A stretch of DNA of 64,000 bases from Halobacteriales archaeon YIM A00010 (GTDB taxonomy: Archaea; Halobacteriota; Halobacteria; Halobacteriales; Haloarculaceae): assembly GCA_025041175.1 (NCBI GenBank), contig JAKCFJ010000001.1, positions 496,001-560,000 of the forward strand. The letters are read 5' to 3'. The translations under genes were made by a program, and so were the position numbers. Of the stretch, positions 16,526 through 25,728 are shown piece after piece; the stretch's first letter is position 1; the number at the start of each line of letters is the position of its first letter. The notes beneath the pieces were generated by a model that saw only the letters and a list, made by a program, of their open reading frames with translations, was not told the origin of the DNA and did no database searches.

Positions 16526-16792
16526 ATGGGAAAAGTCGCAGCCAACATCAAGGTCATGCCGGAAAGCCCGGACATCGATCTCGACGAGCTTCAAGAGCGA
16601 CTCGAGCACTCGCTCCCCGAAGGAGCGAAGATCAACGGCTTCGAACGCGATGACGTCGCGTTCGGTCTCGTCGCGCTCGTTCCGACGGTCATCGTTCCCG
16701 ACGATTCGGGCGGTACTGAAGCCGTCGAAGATGCGTTCGACGGCGTCGACAGCGTCGAAAGCGTCTCCGTCGAAAACGTCGGCCGTATCTGA
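16526..16792 (+). CDS. translation elongation factor aEF1B
   Basis: An 88-residue nucleotide-exchange factor for aEF1A, which replaces GDP by GTP during elongation. The sequence [17 protein letters not shown], the central [18 protein letters not shown] and the C-terminal [12 protein letters not shown] are typical of archaeal EF-1beta. Acidic, single-domain, of normal length. Transcribed with the preceding zinc-finger gene with only five bases between. Confidence 0.93.
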   Translation: MGKVAANIKVMPESPDIDLDELQERLEHSLPEGAKINGFERDDVAFGLVALVPTVIVPDDSGGTEAVEDAFDGVDSVESVSVENVGRI

Positions 16793-16917
16793 ACCGGGAA
16801 TCGTCGTTTCCCTGTTCGGTGGTTTGTGCCCGGCCGAGCGTTTGTACCATCCGTAGGGACGACTGTTGCGGTCGGGTCACGAGAGAATCATACCGTTTCG
16901 GGTTCAGGTTCTACACG

Positions 16918-18159
16918 ATGGTCGATGTCATACTCCTCTCCGTCGGGCTGGTAATGGCTGTTTTCGTCGGGATCAACATCGGTGGCTCCAACACGGGAGC
17001 TGCGTTCGGTCCCGCAGTCGGTAGTGACGTTCTCTCGAAGCTGGCTGCCGGCGGGTTGATGGCCCTGTTCGCGCTGCTCGGTGGGTGGGTTCTCGGACCC
17101 AACGTCGTCGAGACGCTGGGCGGGGACGTGGTTCCCGCGGAGCTGTTCTCGATCGGCGTCAGCATTGCGATCCTCTTTTTCATCGGATTCGCATTGCTCA
17201 TCTCGAACTGGTTCGGCGTGCCCGCTTCCACGTCGATGACGGCGGTCGGTGCCATTGCGGGACTCGGCTTAGCGACCGGTCGGCTCGACTGGGCAGTGAT
17301 GGGGCGGATCGTCGTCTGGTGGCTGGTCGCCCCAATTATAGCGTTTTGGATCAGCGGCGTCATCGGGCGCTACTTCTACCCGATGCTGGTCGCGAAGTTC
17401 GAGATCGCCCGGACCCAGGGACCGCTGTTCCAACTGAACCGCTCGGGGACGGTACCGCGGGTCGCGTTCGGACCCGGGACGACCCGACGAGAGGTCATCG
17501 GGACGGGCGTGGTCGTTGCCATCGGCTGCGCGATGGCATTTTCCGCAGGAGCGAGCAACGTCGCCAACGCCGTCGCCCCGTTGGTGGGGTACGAGGCGAT
17601 CGGGATGGAACAGGGTGTGGTGCTCGGTGGGCTGGCCATCGGTCTCGGCGGACTGACGGTCGGACGGCGCACCCTCGACACCGTCGGGAACGACCTCACG
17701 GAGCTGCCGTTGCTGGCAGCGGTCGTCGTGGAACTCGTCACAGCGGTGCTCGTGAGCTTTCTGTCGTGGCTCGGCATCCCCGCTAGCTTCGTCGTGGTCG
17801 CCACGATGTCCATTCTCGGGCTGGGATGGGGGCGGGCGACCCGCACCGTCACCGCCTCCGACGCCGTCCGGCGGGGGACCGATGGGAGCGTCTCGGTCGG
17901 TGCCCTGGCCGCGGAGGGAGAGGAAACCGGCGTGCCCACCGTCGGCCACCCCCACCCAGCCGACGAGGTGGGCGACGGGCGAAACGGACACACCGAAAAC
18001 GTGCCGGCAATCGGGGAGGAGGATCCCGAGGATCTGCCCAACGCCGGGGATCTCTTCGAACCTGGAACCACTGCTCGGGTCATCGTGCTGCAGAACTTCG
18101 TCCCCGGAATCGCAACGGTGGGTGCGTATCTGGTGTTTCGGTTCATCCCGCTGGCGTAG
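16918..18159 (+). CDS. inorganic phosphate transporter, Pit family
   Basis: A 413-residue membrane carrier of the PiT family with about ten membrane segments in two halves. The two conserved signatures are visible: GINIGGSNTGAAFGPAVG near the N-terminus and FSAGASNVANAVAPLVG in the second half. The loop between residues about 310 and 380 is acidic and of low complexity. It imports phosphate with protons or sodium. The ATG at 16918 opens directly into the first helix (VDVILLSVGLVMAVFVG). No PhoU homologue adjoins it. Confidence 0.9.
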   Translation: MVDVILLSVGLVMAVFVGINIGGSNTGAAFGPAVGSDVLSKLAAGGLMALFALLGGWVLGPNVVETLGGDVVPAELFSIGVSIAILFFIGFALLISNWFGVPASTSMTAVGAIAGLGLATGRLDWAVMGRIVVWWLVAPIIAFWISGVIGRYFYPMLVAKFEIARTQGPLFQLNRSGTVPRVAFGPGTTRREVIGTGVVVAIGCAMAFSAGASNVANAVAPLVGYEAIGMEQGVVLGGLAIGLGGLTVGRRTLDTVGNDLTELPLLAAVVVELVTAVLVSFLSWLGIPASFVVVATMSILGLGWGRATRTVTASDAVRRGTDGSVSVGALAAEGEETGVPTVGHPHPADEVGDGRNGHTENVPAIGEEDPEDLPNAGDLFEPGTTARVIVLQNFVPGIATVGAYLVFRFIPLA

Positions 18160-18222
18160 CCGGACAGAATCAGCGACCGCAGAACGCACCTTTTATATCT
18201 CTCACCGGGAAACGTACTGCAA

Positions 18223-18513
18223 ATGCCGAGTTCCAACGGACCTTCTAATGGCACGCGGAATAAGCTCTCGAACGATCCTCGTGACAGGGGGACAACGCCC
18301 CCCCAGCAACAGGTCGAAGAGTTCGATGTCGGTGAGACAGTCCACCTCAAAATCGACCCGAGCGTTCACGAGGGGCGGTTCCATCCCCGCTTTAACGGTA
18401 CCACTGGGGAGGTCGTCGGCACGCAGGGACGGGCGTTCAAGGTCCGGGTCACCGACGGTGGGTCGCAAAAGACGCTCATCTCCCGCGCAGCTCACCTTCG
18501 CCGGCAGCGATGA
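18223..18513 (+). CDS. rpl21e: 50S ribosomal protein L21e
   Basis: A 96-residue large-subunit protein of the archaeal/eukaryotic L21e family. Key stretches are [34 protein letters not shown] and the beta-rich [18 protein letters not shown]. It starts the conserved cluster L21e-rpoF-DUF655-ksgA-hemK2, and its stop overlaps the rpoF start by four bases. Confidence 0.96.
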   Translation: MPSSNGPSNGTRNKLSNDPRDRGTTPPQQQVEEFDVGETVHLKIDPSVHEGRFHPRFNGTTGEVVGTQGRAFKVRVTDGGSQKTLISRAAHLRRQR

Positions 18514-18866
18514 CGATATTCAAAGAGAAGATCGAGGAGGAGCACCTCACGATTCCGGAGGTCAAAGAGCTGCTCGCCGAGGTCGAAGCCGAACGTGCCG
18601 CGGACGAGGAGCGCGAAATGCGCTACGAACTCGCGCGCGCCATCGAACACGTCAACCGGTTTTCCGAACTGAGCGCAAACGATTCGCGCGCGTTGGTCGA
18701 GGAGCTACAGGAACACGAGAAGGTCGAGACCGTGACCGCGTTCAAAATCGTGGATCTCCTGCCACAAACCCGCGACGAACTCCGTGCCGTCTACGCACAG
18801 GAACGCTACTCGCTGTCGGGTGAGGAACTCGACGAGATCCTGAACGTCGTCGCACGGTACGTCTGA
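18510..18866 (+). CDS. rpoF: DNA-directed RNA polymerase subunit F (Rpb4)
   Basis: A 118-residue Rpb4-like subunit, which with RpoE forms the stalk of archaeal RNA polymerase. Recognised by [17 protein letters not shown] and the C-terminal [16 protein letters not shown] with the HRDC-like ending [13 protein letters not shown]. Mostly helical, as expected. Coupled to rpl21e by a four-base overlap; same order as in other haloarchaea. Confidence 0.95.
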   Translation: MTIFKEKIEEEHLTIPEVKELLAEVEAERAADEEREMRYELARAIEHVNRFSELSANDSRALVEELQEHEKVETVTAFKIVDLLPQTRDELRAVYAQERYSLSGEELDEILNVVARYV

Positions 18867-18956
18867 TCGACGCTGCCCTCTCCACCGCCGTGTGGGACAT
18901 TCGATACCACGCTCACGGGTAGTTCACTTAAGTGTGTGGTTCCCTTTGTACGGAAC

Positions 18957-19511
18957 ATGAGTGATGCCGAAAACGGGAAATCGAATTCCGTCGTCGTGCT
19001 GGACTACCTCCCCCACGGGCGTCCCGATGACGACCGTCCCCAGTATAAGAAGCCGTCGCTCGCCCACGCCATCGGAATCGAGACGTTCGAACTCCTCGAA
19101 TGTGTGCTCAGCGACGACGCGGGGATATCGATCGGCGACAGGGTGGCGCTCGACAGCGAGAGCGTCGATCGTACCCGGCCAATCTCCTATGATGATCTCA
19201 CCTCCAGCGCGCGCTCCGAGCTCGAGTACGCCATCCAAGCGATCATCGACGAGGACGAACAGCGGTTCGTGGAGTATTACAACGAGGCCCAGCCGATCAC
19301 CCTCCGGCTCCACCAGCTGAATCTTCTCCCCGGCATCGGGAAGAAACTCCGGAACAACGTCTTAGAAGAGCGAAAGCGATCGCCGTTCGAGAGCTTCGAG
19401 GATCTCGAAGACCGCGTGTCCGGCCTGCACAACTCTCGCGAGATCCTCGTGGATCGTATTCACGAAGAGCTCCGCGAAGAGGATCTGAAATACCGCTCGT
19501 TCGTCGGGTGA
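18957..19511 (+). CDS. DUF655 family protein
   Basis: A 184-residue member of the archaeal DUF655 family. It carries an N-terminal OB-like segment (VVVLDYLPHGRPDDDR) and a helix-hairpin-helix near residue 125 (LNLLPGIGKKLRNNVLEER), the latter suggesting nucleic-acid binding. Location between rpoF and ksgA is conserved across Archaea and hints at a role in rRNA or transcription. The ATG at 18957 (MSDAENG) follows a TATA-like TTCACTTAAG stretch about 25 bases upstream, so a separate leaderless transcript is possible. Confidence 0.9.
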   Translation: MSDAENGKSNSVVVLDYLPHGRPDDDRPQYKKPSLAHAIGIETFELLECVLSDDAGISIGDRVALDSESVDRTRPISYDDLTSSARSELEYAIQAIIDEDEQRFVEYYNEAQPITLRLHQLNLLPGIGKKLRNNVLEERKRSPFESFEDLEDRVSGLHNSREILVDRIHEELREEDLKYRSFVG

Positions 19512-19574
19512 GCGCCGCGCTTCGACAGTTCGAGAGCGAATCCGTTTTGCGACGTGACGGTCTACACCGAGGAA

Positions 19575-20435
19575 ATGACTGATTCGTCTCGGTCGTTTCG
19601 CGACCCCGACGCGCTGATGGCCCGCGCCGGGGTGGCCGGTAATCCGGACCACGACCAGCATTTTCTCGTCGACGACCGCGTGCTCGACCGACTGCCGGAG
19701 TATCTTCCGGCCGAGGCCGACAGGAGTCACCTGTTGGAGATCGGTGCGGGGACGGGTGCGCTCACCGACCGGCTGCTCGAACGCGGCGAGCGCGTGACCG
19801 CCGTCGAACGCGATCCCGAACTCGTGTCGTTCCTCCGATCGGAGTTCGAAGACGCGATCGCCGCCGATCGATTGGCGCTCATCGAGGGAGACGCGCTCGA
19901 TGTCGAACTCCCCGACGCGACCGCATCGGTTTCGAACCTTCCGTACAGCGCGAGCAGCGACGTTCTGTTCCGGCTGCTCCCGCGTTCGGTTCCGCTGGTG
20001 GTGATGGTACAGCGGGAGTTCGCCGAACGGATGGCCGCCGATCCGGGCACCGACGAGTACGGCCGGCTGTCGGTCACCGCCGGACACTACGCGGCGTGTG
20101 AGATCGTCGAACCCGTCCCCAGGGAAGCGTTTTCGCCACCGCCCGCCGTCGAGAGCGCGGTCGTTCGGGTGGTGCCCCGCACGCCGGCGTACACGGTCCC
20201 CGACGACAGGTTCTTTCTCGACTTCGTGACGGCGGTGTTCACACAGCGCAGAAAAACGGTGCGCAACGCGATCCGGAACACCGCCCACATCTCGAAGCTC
20301 GCGGATCCGGACGCCGTCGTCGCGGCCGCCCAAGCGGAAACGCTGGGTAAACGCCCCGGTGATCTCTCACCCACCCAGTTCGCGGCGCTCGCCCGACTCG
20401 CCGTGGACCACGGCGAGCCGGAGGTCGAGTCGTGA
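19575..20435 (+). CDS. ksgA: 16S rRNA dimethyladenosine methyltransferase (KsgA/Dim1)
   Basis: Uses S-adenosylmethionine to dimethylate two adjacent adenosines in helix 45 of 16S rRNA. Motif I is LLEIGAGTGALTDRLL, motif II ERDPEL, and motif IV SNLPYSASSDVLFRLL carries the NLPY catalytic residues; the C-terminal domain has QRRKTVRNAIR. 286 residues from the ATG at 19575 is normal for the family. Its stop codon overlaps the GTG start of hemK2. Confidence 0.94.
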   Translation: MTDSSRSFRDPDALMARAGVAGNPDHDQHFLVDDRVLDRLPEYLPAEADRSHLLEIGAGTGALTDRLLERGERVTAVERDPELVSFLRSEFEDAIAADRLALIEGDALDVELPDATASVSNLPYSASSDVLFRLLPRSVPLVVMVQREFAERMAADPGTDEYGRLSVTAGHYAACEIVEPVPREAFSPPPAVESAVVRVVPRTPAYTVPDDRFFLDFVTAVFTQRRKTVRNAIRNTAHISKLADPDAVVAAAQAETLGKRPGDLSPTQFAALARLAVDHGEPEVES

Positions 20436-21007
20436 CCGATCTGCGCGACCAGCGCGGCGTCGAACAGGTGTACCAACCCGCCGAGGATTCACACCTGCTC
20501 GCTACCACCGTGTGTGACCACATCCATCCCGACGATTGGGTGCTCGATGTCGGCACGGGATCGGGCTACATCGCCGCGACCGTTCGGGAACGAACCGGCG
20601 CGACCGTGCTCGGAACGGACATCAACCCACACGCCTGCCAGCAAGCCCGCGACCACGGCGTCGATGTCGTTCGCACGGATCTCGTCGACGGAATCTGTGG
20701 ACCGTTCGACGTCGTGCTCTGCAATCCCCCCTATCTCCCGACCGATCCAGAACAGGAATGGGACGACTGGATGGAACACGCGCTCTCGGGCGGACCAACC
20801 GGACGAGCCGTCATCAACGAGTTTCTCGACGCACTCCGATCGGTGCTCGACCCGTCCGGACGGGCGTATCTCCTCGCCAGCACGCTGTCGGATCTCGATG
20901 CCGTGGACGAACGCGCGAACGAGAACGGCTTTACGACCAACTCCATCGGAGAAGATTCCGTCCCGTTCGAAACGCTCGTCGTGCTCGAAATTACTATGAA
21001 ACATTAG
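20432..21007 (+). CDS. HemK2/MTQ2-type protein glutamine methyltransferase
   Basis: A 191-residue class I methyltransferase with motif I VLDVGTGSGYIAATV and the NPPY motif in LCNPPYLPTDPEQEWDDW. This matches the archaeal/eukaryotic HemK2 (Mtq2) group, which methylates the Gln of the GGQ loop in release factor 1. Starts at GTG 20432, overlapping the ksgA stop by four bases, so both modification enzymes are made together. Substrate is from family knowledge. Confidence 0.88.
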   Translation: MTDLRDQRGVEQVYQPAEDSHLLATTVCDHIHPDDWVLDVGTGSGYIAATVRERTGATVLGTDINPHACQQARDHGVDVVRTDLVDGICGPFDVVLCNPPYLPTDPEQEWDDWMEHALSGGPTGRAVINEFLDALRSVLDPSGRAYLLASTLSDLDAVDERANENGFTTNSIGEDSVPFETLVVLEITMKH

Positions 21008-21052
21008 ACGGAGTAGAAAATATTATTTGTGGGGATGGCGTAGCCGGTCTCA

Positions 21053-22054
21053 ATGGTGAACGTAGTCGCGTCCACACCGGGGCTGTTCCCGCTTCCGGAC
21101 CGGGCGAAAACGGAATTATCAGATCTGAAAGGCCATCAGAAGAGCGATCTGGTCGACGGCGACGAGGGAGCGGACGTGTCGGCGGTGTACGACCGCGCGC
21201 GCACGGAACTGATCGAGCGCCAGCAGGCAGCGGGTCTCGACCGTATCGTCGAGGGGCAGTTGCGCTGGGACGACATGCTCGCACACCCCCTGACCGTCCA
21301 CGACAACGTGGAGACGCGGGGGATCGTCCGGTACTACGACAACAACAACTTCTACCGGGAGCCGGTCGTCACCGGCGAGCTGACCGAAAGCGGCGACATG
21401 GCCGCGGATCTCGCTAGCGTCGGTTCGGTCGATGGGTTGCAGGCGATCGTTCCGGGACCGTACTCGCTCGCGGAGCTTGCGACCGACGAGTATTACGGGG
21501 ACAGCGGGGAATTCCTCGCTGCTGTCGCCGACTTTCTGGTCGGAGAGATCGAGTCGTTCCCCGCGGTCGACACGCTGTTCGTTCTCGAGCCGTCGCTGGT
21601 CGAAGCGCCGCCGGCAGACGGACGGAACGCAGCAGTGAGCGAGGCGATCGACGCGGTTGCGGGCGCGACCGACGCGGACGTCGTCGTGCACACGTATTTC
21701 GGGGCGCTGCCCGAGAAGGTCCACGCCCACCTGCTCGACGCCGACATCGACGCCGTGGGGTACGATTTCGTGACCGATCACGAGGACTCGTTGTACAACA
21801 TCAACGAGTACGGGACGAAAGACGACATCGCACTCGGTATCGTCGACGGGCAGAACACCCGCGTGGAGAAGGCGGCCACGATCAAAGACCGGATCAGGTG
21901 GGTCCAAGAGAACACGCCGGCAGCGGAGTTCGAGACGGTGTACGCGACCGCTAACTCCGGGCTGTTTTACCTGCCCGTGAACCGATTCGAGGAGAAGCTG
22001 GACGCCCTTGCGGATGCGGCGGCCGTCGAGGAGGTGCACGCATACAATGACTGA
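21053..22054 (+). CDS. MetE-family protein, N-terminal-like half of methionine synthase pair
   Basis: A 333-residue TIM-barrel protein of the cobalamin-independent methionine synthase (MetE) superfamily. Family features: early STPGLFPLPDRAKTELSDLK, GLDRIVEGQLRWDDM, and VPGPYSLAELA. The zinc-ligand Cys pair of MetE (HxC and a late Cys) is not seen, so it is probably not catalytic by itself and may act as the substrate- or folate-binding half. Its end overlaps the start of the zinc-bearing partner gene (22047) by eight bases. Confidence 0.78.
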   Translation: MVNVVASTPGLFPLPDRAKTELSDLKGHQKSDLVDGDEGADVSAVYDRARTELIERQQAAGLDRIVEGQLRWDDMLAHPLTVHDNVETRGIVRYYDNNNFYREPVVTGELTESGDMAADLASVGSVDGLQAIVPGPYSLAELATDEYYGDSGEFLAAVADFLVGEIESFPAVDTLFVLEPSLVEAPPADGRNAAVSEAIDAVAGATDADVVVHTYFGALPEKVHAHLLDADIDAVGYDFVTDHEDSLYNINEYGTKDDIALGIVDGQNTRVEKAATIKDRIRWVQENTPAAEFETVYATANSGLFYLPVNRFEEKLDALADAAAVEEVHAYND

Positions 22055-23123
22055 CACGCGCGAACAGTTCAGACCGGAGGACCATCCCAACGATAACTTC
22101 CTGCTGACGACAGTGGTCGGGAGCTACCCCAAACCGAAGTGGGTCCACCGCGTTCGGGAACTGCACGACGGGGAACTCGACTGCGACGCGGAGTTCGACC
22201 AAGAGCAGTGGGACGCGGCCGCAGACGACGCCGCCCGGATCATCACCAACGAACACGAACGGGCCGGACTCGACGTCGTCGTGGACGGCGAGATGCGCCG
22301 CACCGAGATGGTCGAGTACTTCGCCGACCGGATCGAGGGGTACGAGTTCAATGGGCCGGTGAAGGTGTGGGGACACAACTACTTCGACAAGCCGTCCATT
22401 ACCCGCGATGTCGAGTACGACGAGCCGTGGCTGGTCGATGAATTCGAGTTCACCGACGACGTTGCCGACCGTCCCGTCAAAGTCCCCATCACGGGGCCGT
22501 ACACCCTCGCAAACTGGAGCTTCAACGAGACCGAGAAGACCGAGGAGCAACTGGCCTACGACGTCGCCGAGCTGGTGAACGAGGAGATCGAGCAGCTCGT
22601 GGCGGCGGGTGCCCGCTACATCCAGATCGACGAGCCCGCGCTGGCAACCACGCCGAACGACCACGCCATCGTCGGGGAGTGTCTGAAGACCATTGCCGAC
22701 GGCATCCCCGACGACGTTCGTCTGGGCTTGCACGTCTGTTACGGAGATTACTCGCGCATCTACCCCGAGATACTGGAGTATCCGGTTCACGAGTACGATC
22801 TCGAACTCGCCAACGGCGACTACGATCAGCTGTCGGTGTTCAAAGAAGCGGAGTTCACGAAGGATCTCGCGCTGGGCGTGATCGACGTACACACCGCCTC
22901 CGTCGAGCCTGTCGCCCAAATCAAAGAGAACATCAAAAAGGGTCTCGAGGTCGTGCCCCCCGAGCGGCTCACCATCAGCCCCGATTGTGGGCTGAAACTG
23001 CTCCCACGGGAGGTCGCCTACGGCAAAATGAAGAACATGGTCAAAGCGACCCGCGAGATCGAGCAGGAACTCGATGCGGGGACGATCGACGTGAGCGCAC
23101 CCGTGGCGAGTGCTGACGACTGA
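22047..23123 (+). CDS. MetE-family methionine synthase, catalytic half
   Basis: A 358-residue protein with the zinc site of methionine synthase MetE: GLHVCYGDYS (His and Cys) and SPDCGLKLLPREVA (Cys), with a Glu between. Start region LLTTVVGSYPKPKWV and VVDGEMRRTEMVEYF fit the family. It transfers a methyl group to homocysteine to make methionine; in archaea the donor may be a corrinoid protein or methyl-tetrahydropterin rather than polyglutamyl folate. The ATG lies within the end of the preceding MetE-like gene, so the two halves are co-translated. Confidence 0.87.
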   Translation: MTDTREQFRPEDHPNDNFLLTTVVGSYPKPKWVHRVRELHDGELDCDAEFDQEQWDAAADDAARIITNEHERAGLDVVVDGEMRRTEMVEYFADRIEGYEFNGPVKVWGHNYFDKPSITRDVEYDEPWLVDEFEFTDDVADRPVKVPITGPYTLANWSFNETEKTEEQLAYDVAELVNEEIEQLVAAGARYIQIDEPALATTPNDHAIVGECLKTIADGIPDDVRLGLHVCYGDYSRIYPEILEYPVHEYDLELANGDYDQLSVFKEAEFTKDLALGVIDVHTASVEPVAQIKENIKKGLEVVPPERLTISPDCGLKLLPREVAYGKMKNMVKATREIEQELDAGTIDVSAPVASADD

Positions 23124-24009
23124 TTTGCGGCGATAGCCCTGTCTCTGCTCTTGTCTTTCCCTCCATCGGAGCGGCCGTACCGCGTCACACTCCGGACACG
23201 CTGGGACCGTTGGAGCGCTGGTTGGCGGGGGGCGTCCGGGTCGGGGTGTTTCTCGGACCAAACACTACCGTTCCGTCGCGGACCGTGCCCCTATATCAGC
23301 CACTCGTGAAAATTGTCGTCCGTTCCCGGTGGTACCGAGCTCGGAGGGCGCGACGAGCCACGCAGTGCGTTGGGGACGTGTTTGGCCCGTACGCGGTCGC
23401 CCCGTGTTTCCGGGCTCCGGCGGTGATGCGGTTCAGTCCGAGATCGCTATCGATCGCGCACGCCACCGCACCCCCCCGGCAACTACCCCATCCCCAACGG
23501 CTGTCAGTCCTCACCGTCCGAATCAGCCAGCAGGGACCGTTTCCGTGATTCTCTGTCTCGGCGGTGAACGATGCACGGATACTCGCTGTCCGACGCCAAC
23601 CGACATCGCTAGGCCCGAGGGTGATAACCGAACCACGATCGGGATCGGACAGCCGGGAACCGCTCACAATGCTCCTCCCGCGAGTCCTCCGTCATCGTTT
23701 TACCGCGGTTGTAACTGGGGGCTTGCCCTGCTTTGCCTTAACTACCGCAAAACGTGCCACCGGTTGATCACTAGTGTATAAATCATTTGGTGTAGAGCAC
23801 CATCGCACGCCGTCGTGTCCACCACGCCAGCGTGGATGCGCCGCCGTAACCGCGTGCCACGGACGGGGCCGACGACGAGGAGTCCCGCCTCGTGGATATC
23901 GTGTTGGGCCGGTTGCCGCCGCGAACCAGTGGCTATTTATACTACCTTTCGCCATCCAATAAATTTCGTAACGGATAATGGGATATACTATCCGGTCGTA
24001 CAGTATTGT
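23124..24009. other. 886-bp gap without a convincing gene
   Basis: GC-rich and long for this genome. ORFs on both strands are Arg/Pro/Ser-rich and look like out-of-frame reading. A TATA-like GTGTATAAATC lies near 23774 and another TATTTATAC near 23935; between them are perfect small hairpins (CCACGCCAGCGTGG; CGAGG..CCTCG). This could be a small RNA gene or debris. The right end holds the promoter of the lipoprotein gene (TATACTAT near 23985, about 25 bases before the ATG). Confidence 0.45.
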
Positions 24010-25266
24010 ATGTCAGGATCCGGTGTTTCACAGCCTGATTCGAACTCGAACAGCCGAGCTGGTTGTGGGGCGTCCGTTGGTGGGAACGCGCTCGTGAGCC
24101 GTCGACGCCTCCTTTCGGGCCTTGTTGGAGGTGTGGCCCTTCTGTCGGGGTGTAGCGATCTCATGGGTAGCAACGGAACGGACACGCCGTCGACCTCGAC
24201 CGTCTCCCCCACGGCGAACGGAACCGAGAACGGGGAGACAGCTACCGACACCGCGTCACCCACGGAGACGCCGCCCACGGACAGTGATCCGCGTTTGGAG
24301 ACGTACACCAACAGCGAGTACGGCTACCGCGTCCAGTATCCGGCGGAGTGGTCCGTCGACGAAAATTCGCCCACGAAGACGGTATTCCGGGCGGAGGATA
24401 ACATGGCCGTGATCGAAGCCAGGGTGCCTGGTAGCCCCGGCCAGGATGAAACGCTCGATGAGGTCGTCGAGACGGCGCTCTCGTCGACTCGCCGCCGAAT
24501 GGACGATGTGGAGGTGTTGGACGAGCAAGAGGCGACGCTCGAAAGCGGCGAACCGGCACGCGTCTCCCAGATCCGGTACGACAACCCGAACGACAACGCG
24601 GGGATGATACGGAGCAGCTACCTCGTTGCGCTGGCCGAGGGTCTCGTTTACGAACTCGAGTTCGCGATGGAGGACGCAGAGCACACCGAAGCAGACGAGC
24701 AACTCGCCACTGCGATCATCAACTCGTACGAGATCACCGGACAGCAACCGGACGGTCGTCAGACGACTGATCAGTCGACCGAAACGGAGACGAACGACAC
24801 CGACGGTCTCCCCCCGTTAACGACGTACACTAACAGCGAATACGGCTATCGCGTCCAGTATCCGGCGGAGTGGTCTGTCGACGACAGCGCGCCCACGGAG
24901 ACGATATTCAGGGTGGATGATGATACGCCCGCGCTCGAAACCAGGATTCGCAGTGTCCCCGACGACGCGACGACGTTGGACGAGGTCGTCGAGGTAGCAC
25001 TCTCATCGAGTCGCAGCCGAATGGACGATGTGGAGGTGTTGGACGAGCAAGAGGTGACGCTCGAAAGCGGCGAACCGGCACACGTTATCCAGTTCCGGTA
25101 CGACAACCCGAACGACAGTGGGGGGACGTTACGGACCACCTACCTCGTTACGCTAGTCAAGGGTCTCGCTTACGAGGCCGAATTCGTGCGGGAGGACACC
25201 GAGTACACCGAACGGGACGAGCGGCTCGCCGCCGAAATCGTCAGCTCGTACGCGCTCACCGGCTAG
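24010..25266 (+). CDS. Tat-exported lipoprotein with two tandem PsbP-like domains
   Basis: A 418-residue secreted lipoprotein. Twin-arginine signal SRRRLLSGLVGGVALLSGC ends in a lipobox Cys; then a Thr/Ser/Asn-rich linker. Two closely similar domains of about 140 residues follow, each beginning YTNSEYGYRVQYPAEWSVD and containing RMDDVEVLDEQE and a RYDNPND block. The pattern resembles PsbP/DUF1795-like domains seen in surface proteins. The ATG at 24010 is preceded by a TATA-like TATACTAT about 25 bases upstream. The two copies are also very similar in DNA, indicating a recent internal duplication. Confidence 0.82.
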   Translation: MSGSGVSQPDSNSNSRAGCGASVGGNALVSRRRLLSGLVGGVALLSGCSDLMGSNGTDTPSTSTVSPTANGTENGETATDTASPTETPPTDSDPRLETYTNSEYGYRVQYPAEWSVDENSPTKTVFRAEDNMAVIEARVPGSPGQDETLDEVVETALSSTRRRMDDVEVLDEQEATLESGEPARVSQIRYDNPNDNAGMIRSSYLVALAEGLVYELEFAMEDAEHTEADEQLATAIINSYEITGQQPDGRQTTDQSTETETNDTDGLPPLTTYTNSEYGYRVQYPAEWSVDDSAPTETIFRVDDDTPALETRIRSVPDDATTLDEVVEVALSSSRSRMDDVEVLDEQEVTLESGEPAHVIQFRYDNPNDSGGTLRTTYLVTLVKGLAYEAEFVREDTEYTERDERLAAEIVSSYALTG

Positions 25267-25329
25267 TTCCTGTGTGGGTGGCAGAGATGGCCGCTCTTAT
25301 CCGTGTTCTCGTGAACGACTAGGCAGGAA

Positions 25330-25692
25330 ATGACCGAGCACACGGTCGAAATCGCCGTTCCGGAAGATGCCGAGCTTCCCGAAGCGGGCGAAACGGTCGA
25401 GCTGACCGTTCCCGAGTCCGAAACGATCCTCGGTGTCGCCCGCGCTTCGGGTCTCTGGCTGCCCGCGGACTGCCAGCAGGGGTGGTGTACGACGTGTGCG
25501 GCCCGGCTCGAATCGGGTGAGGTAGACCAATCGACCGCCCGCCGGTACTACGACACCGACGAGGAAGCGGGGTTCATTCTGACGTGCACCGCAAAGCCGC
25601 GGTCGGATCTCCGTCTGACGGCGTGTCGACACGAGGCAATCCTCGACTACCGCGCCGAACACGATCTGCCACCGGGCAGCTCGAAACGGTAG
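25330..25692 (+). CDS. 2Fe-2S ferredoxin
   Basis: A 120-residue plant-type [2Fe-2S] ferredoxin. The cluster ligands appear as ADCQQGWCTTCAARL (C-x4-C-x2-C) and, about 35 residues later, FILTCTAKP. Acidic, soluble, electron carrier. It differs from the abundant halophilic ferredoxin in lacking the long N-terminal insertion, so it is likely a second, specialised carrier. No redox partner gene adjoins it. Confidence 0.9.
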   Translation: MTEHTVEIAVPEDAELPEAGETVELTVPESETILGVARASGLWLPADCQQGWCTTCAARLESGEVDQSTARRYYDTDEEAGFILTCTAKPRSDLRLTACRHEAILDYRAEHDLPPGSSKR

Positions 25693-25728
25693 CGAACCAT
25701 TTATTCGAGCCACGAAGAAAGCGGGGGC

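Noticed and set aside
16819-16917. N-terminal extension of the Pit transporter
   Set aside because: Cys/Arg-rich and not membrane-like; the ATG at 16918 opens directly into the first helix.
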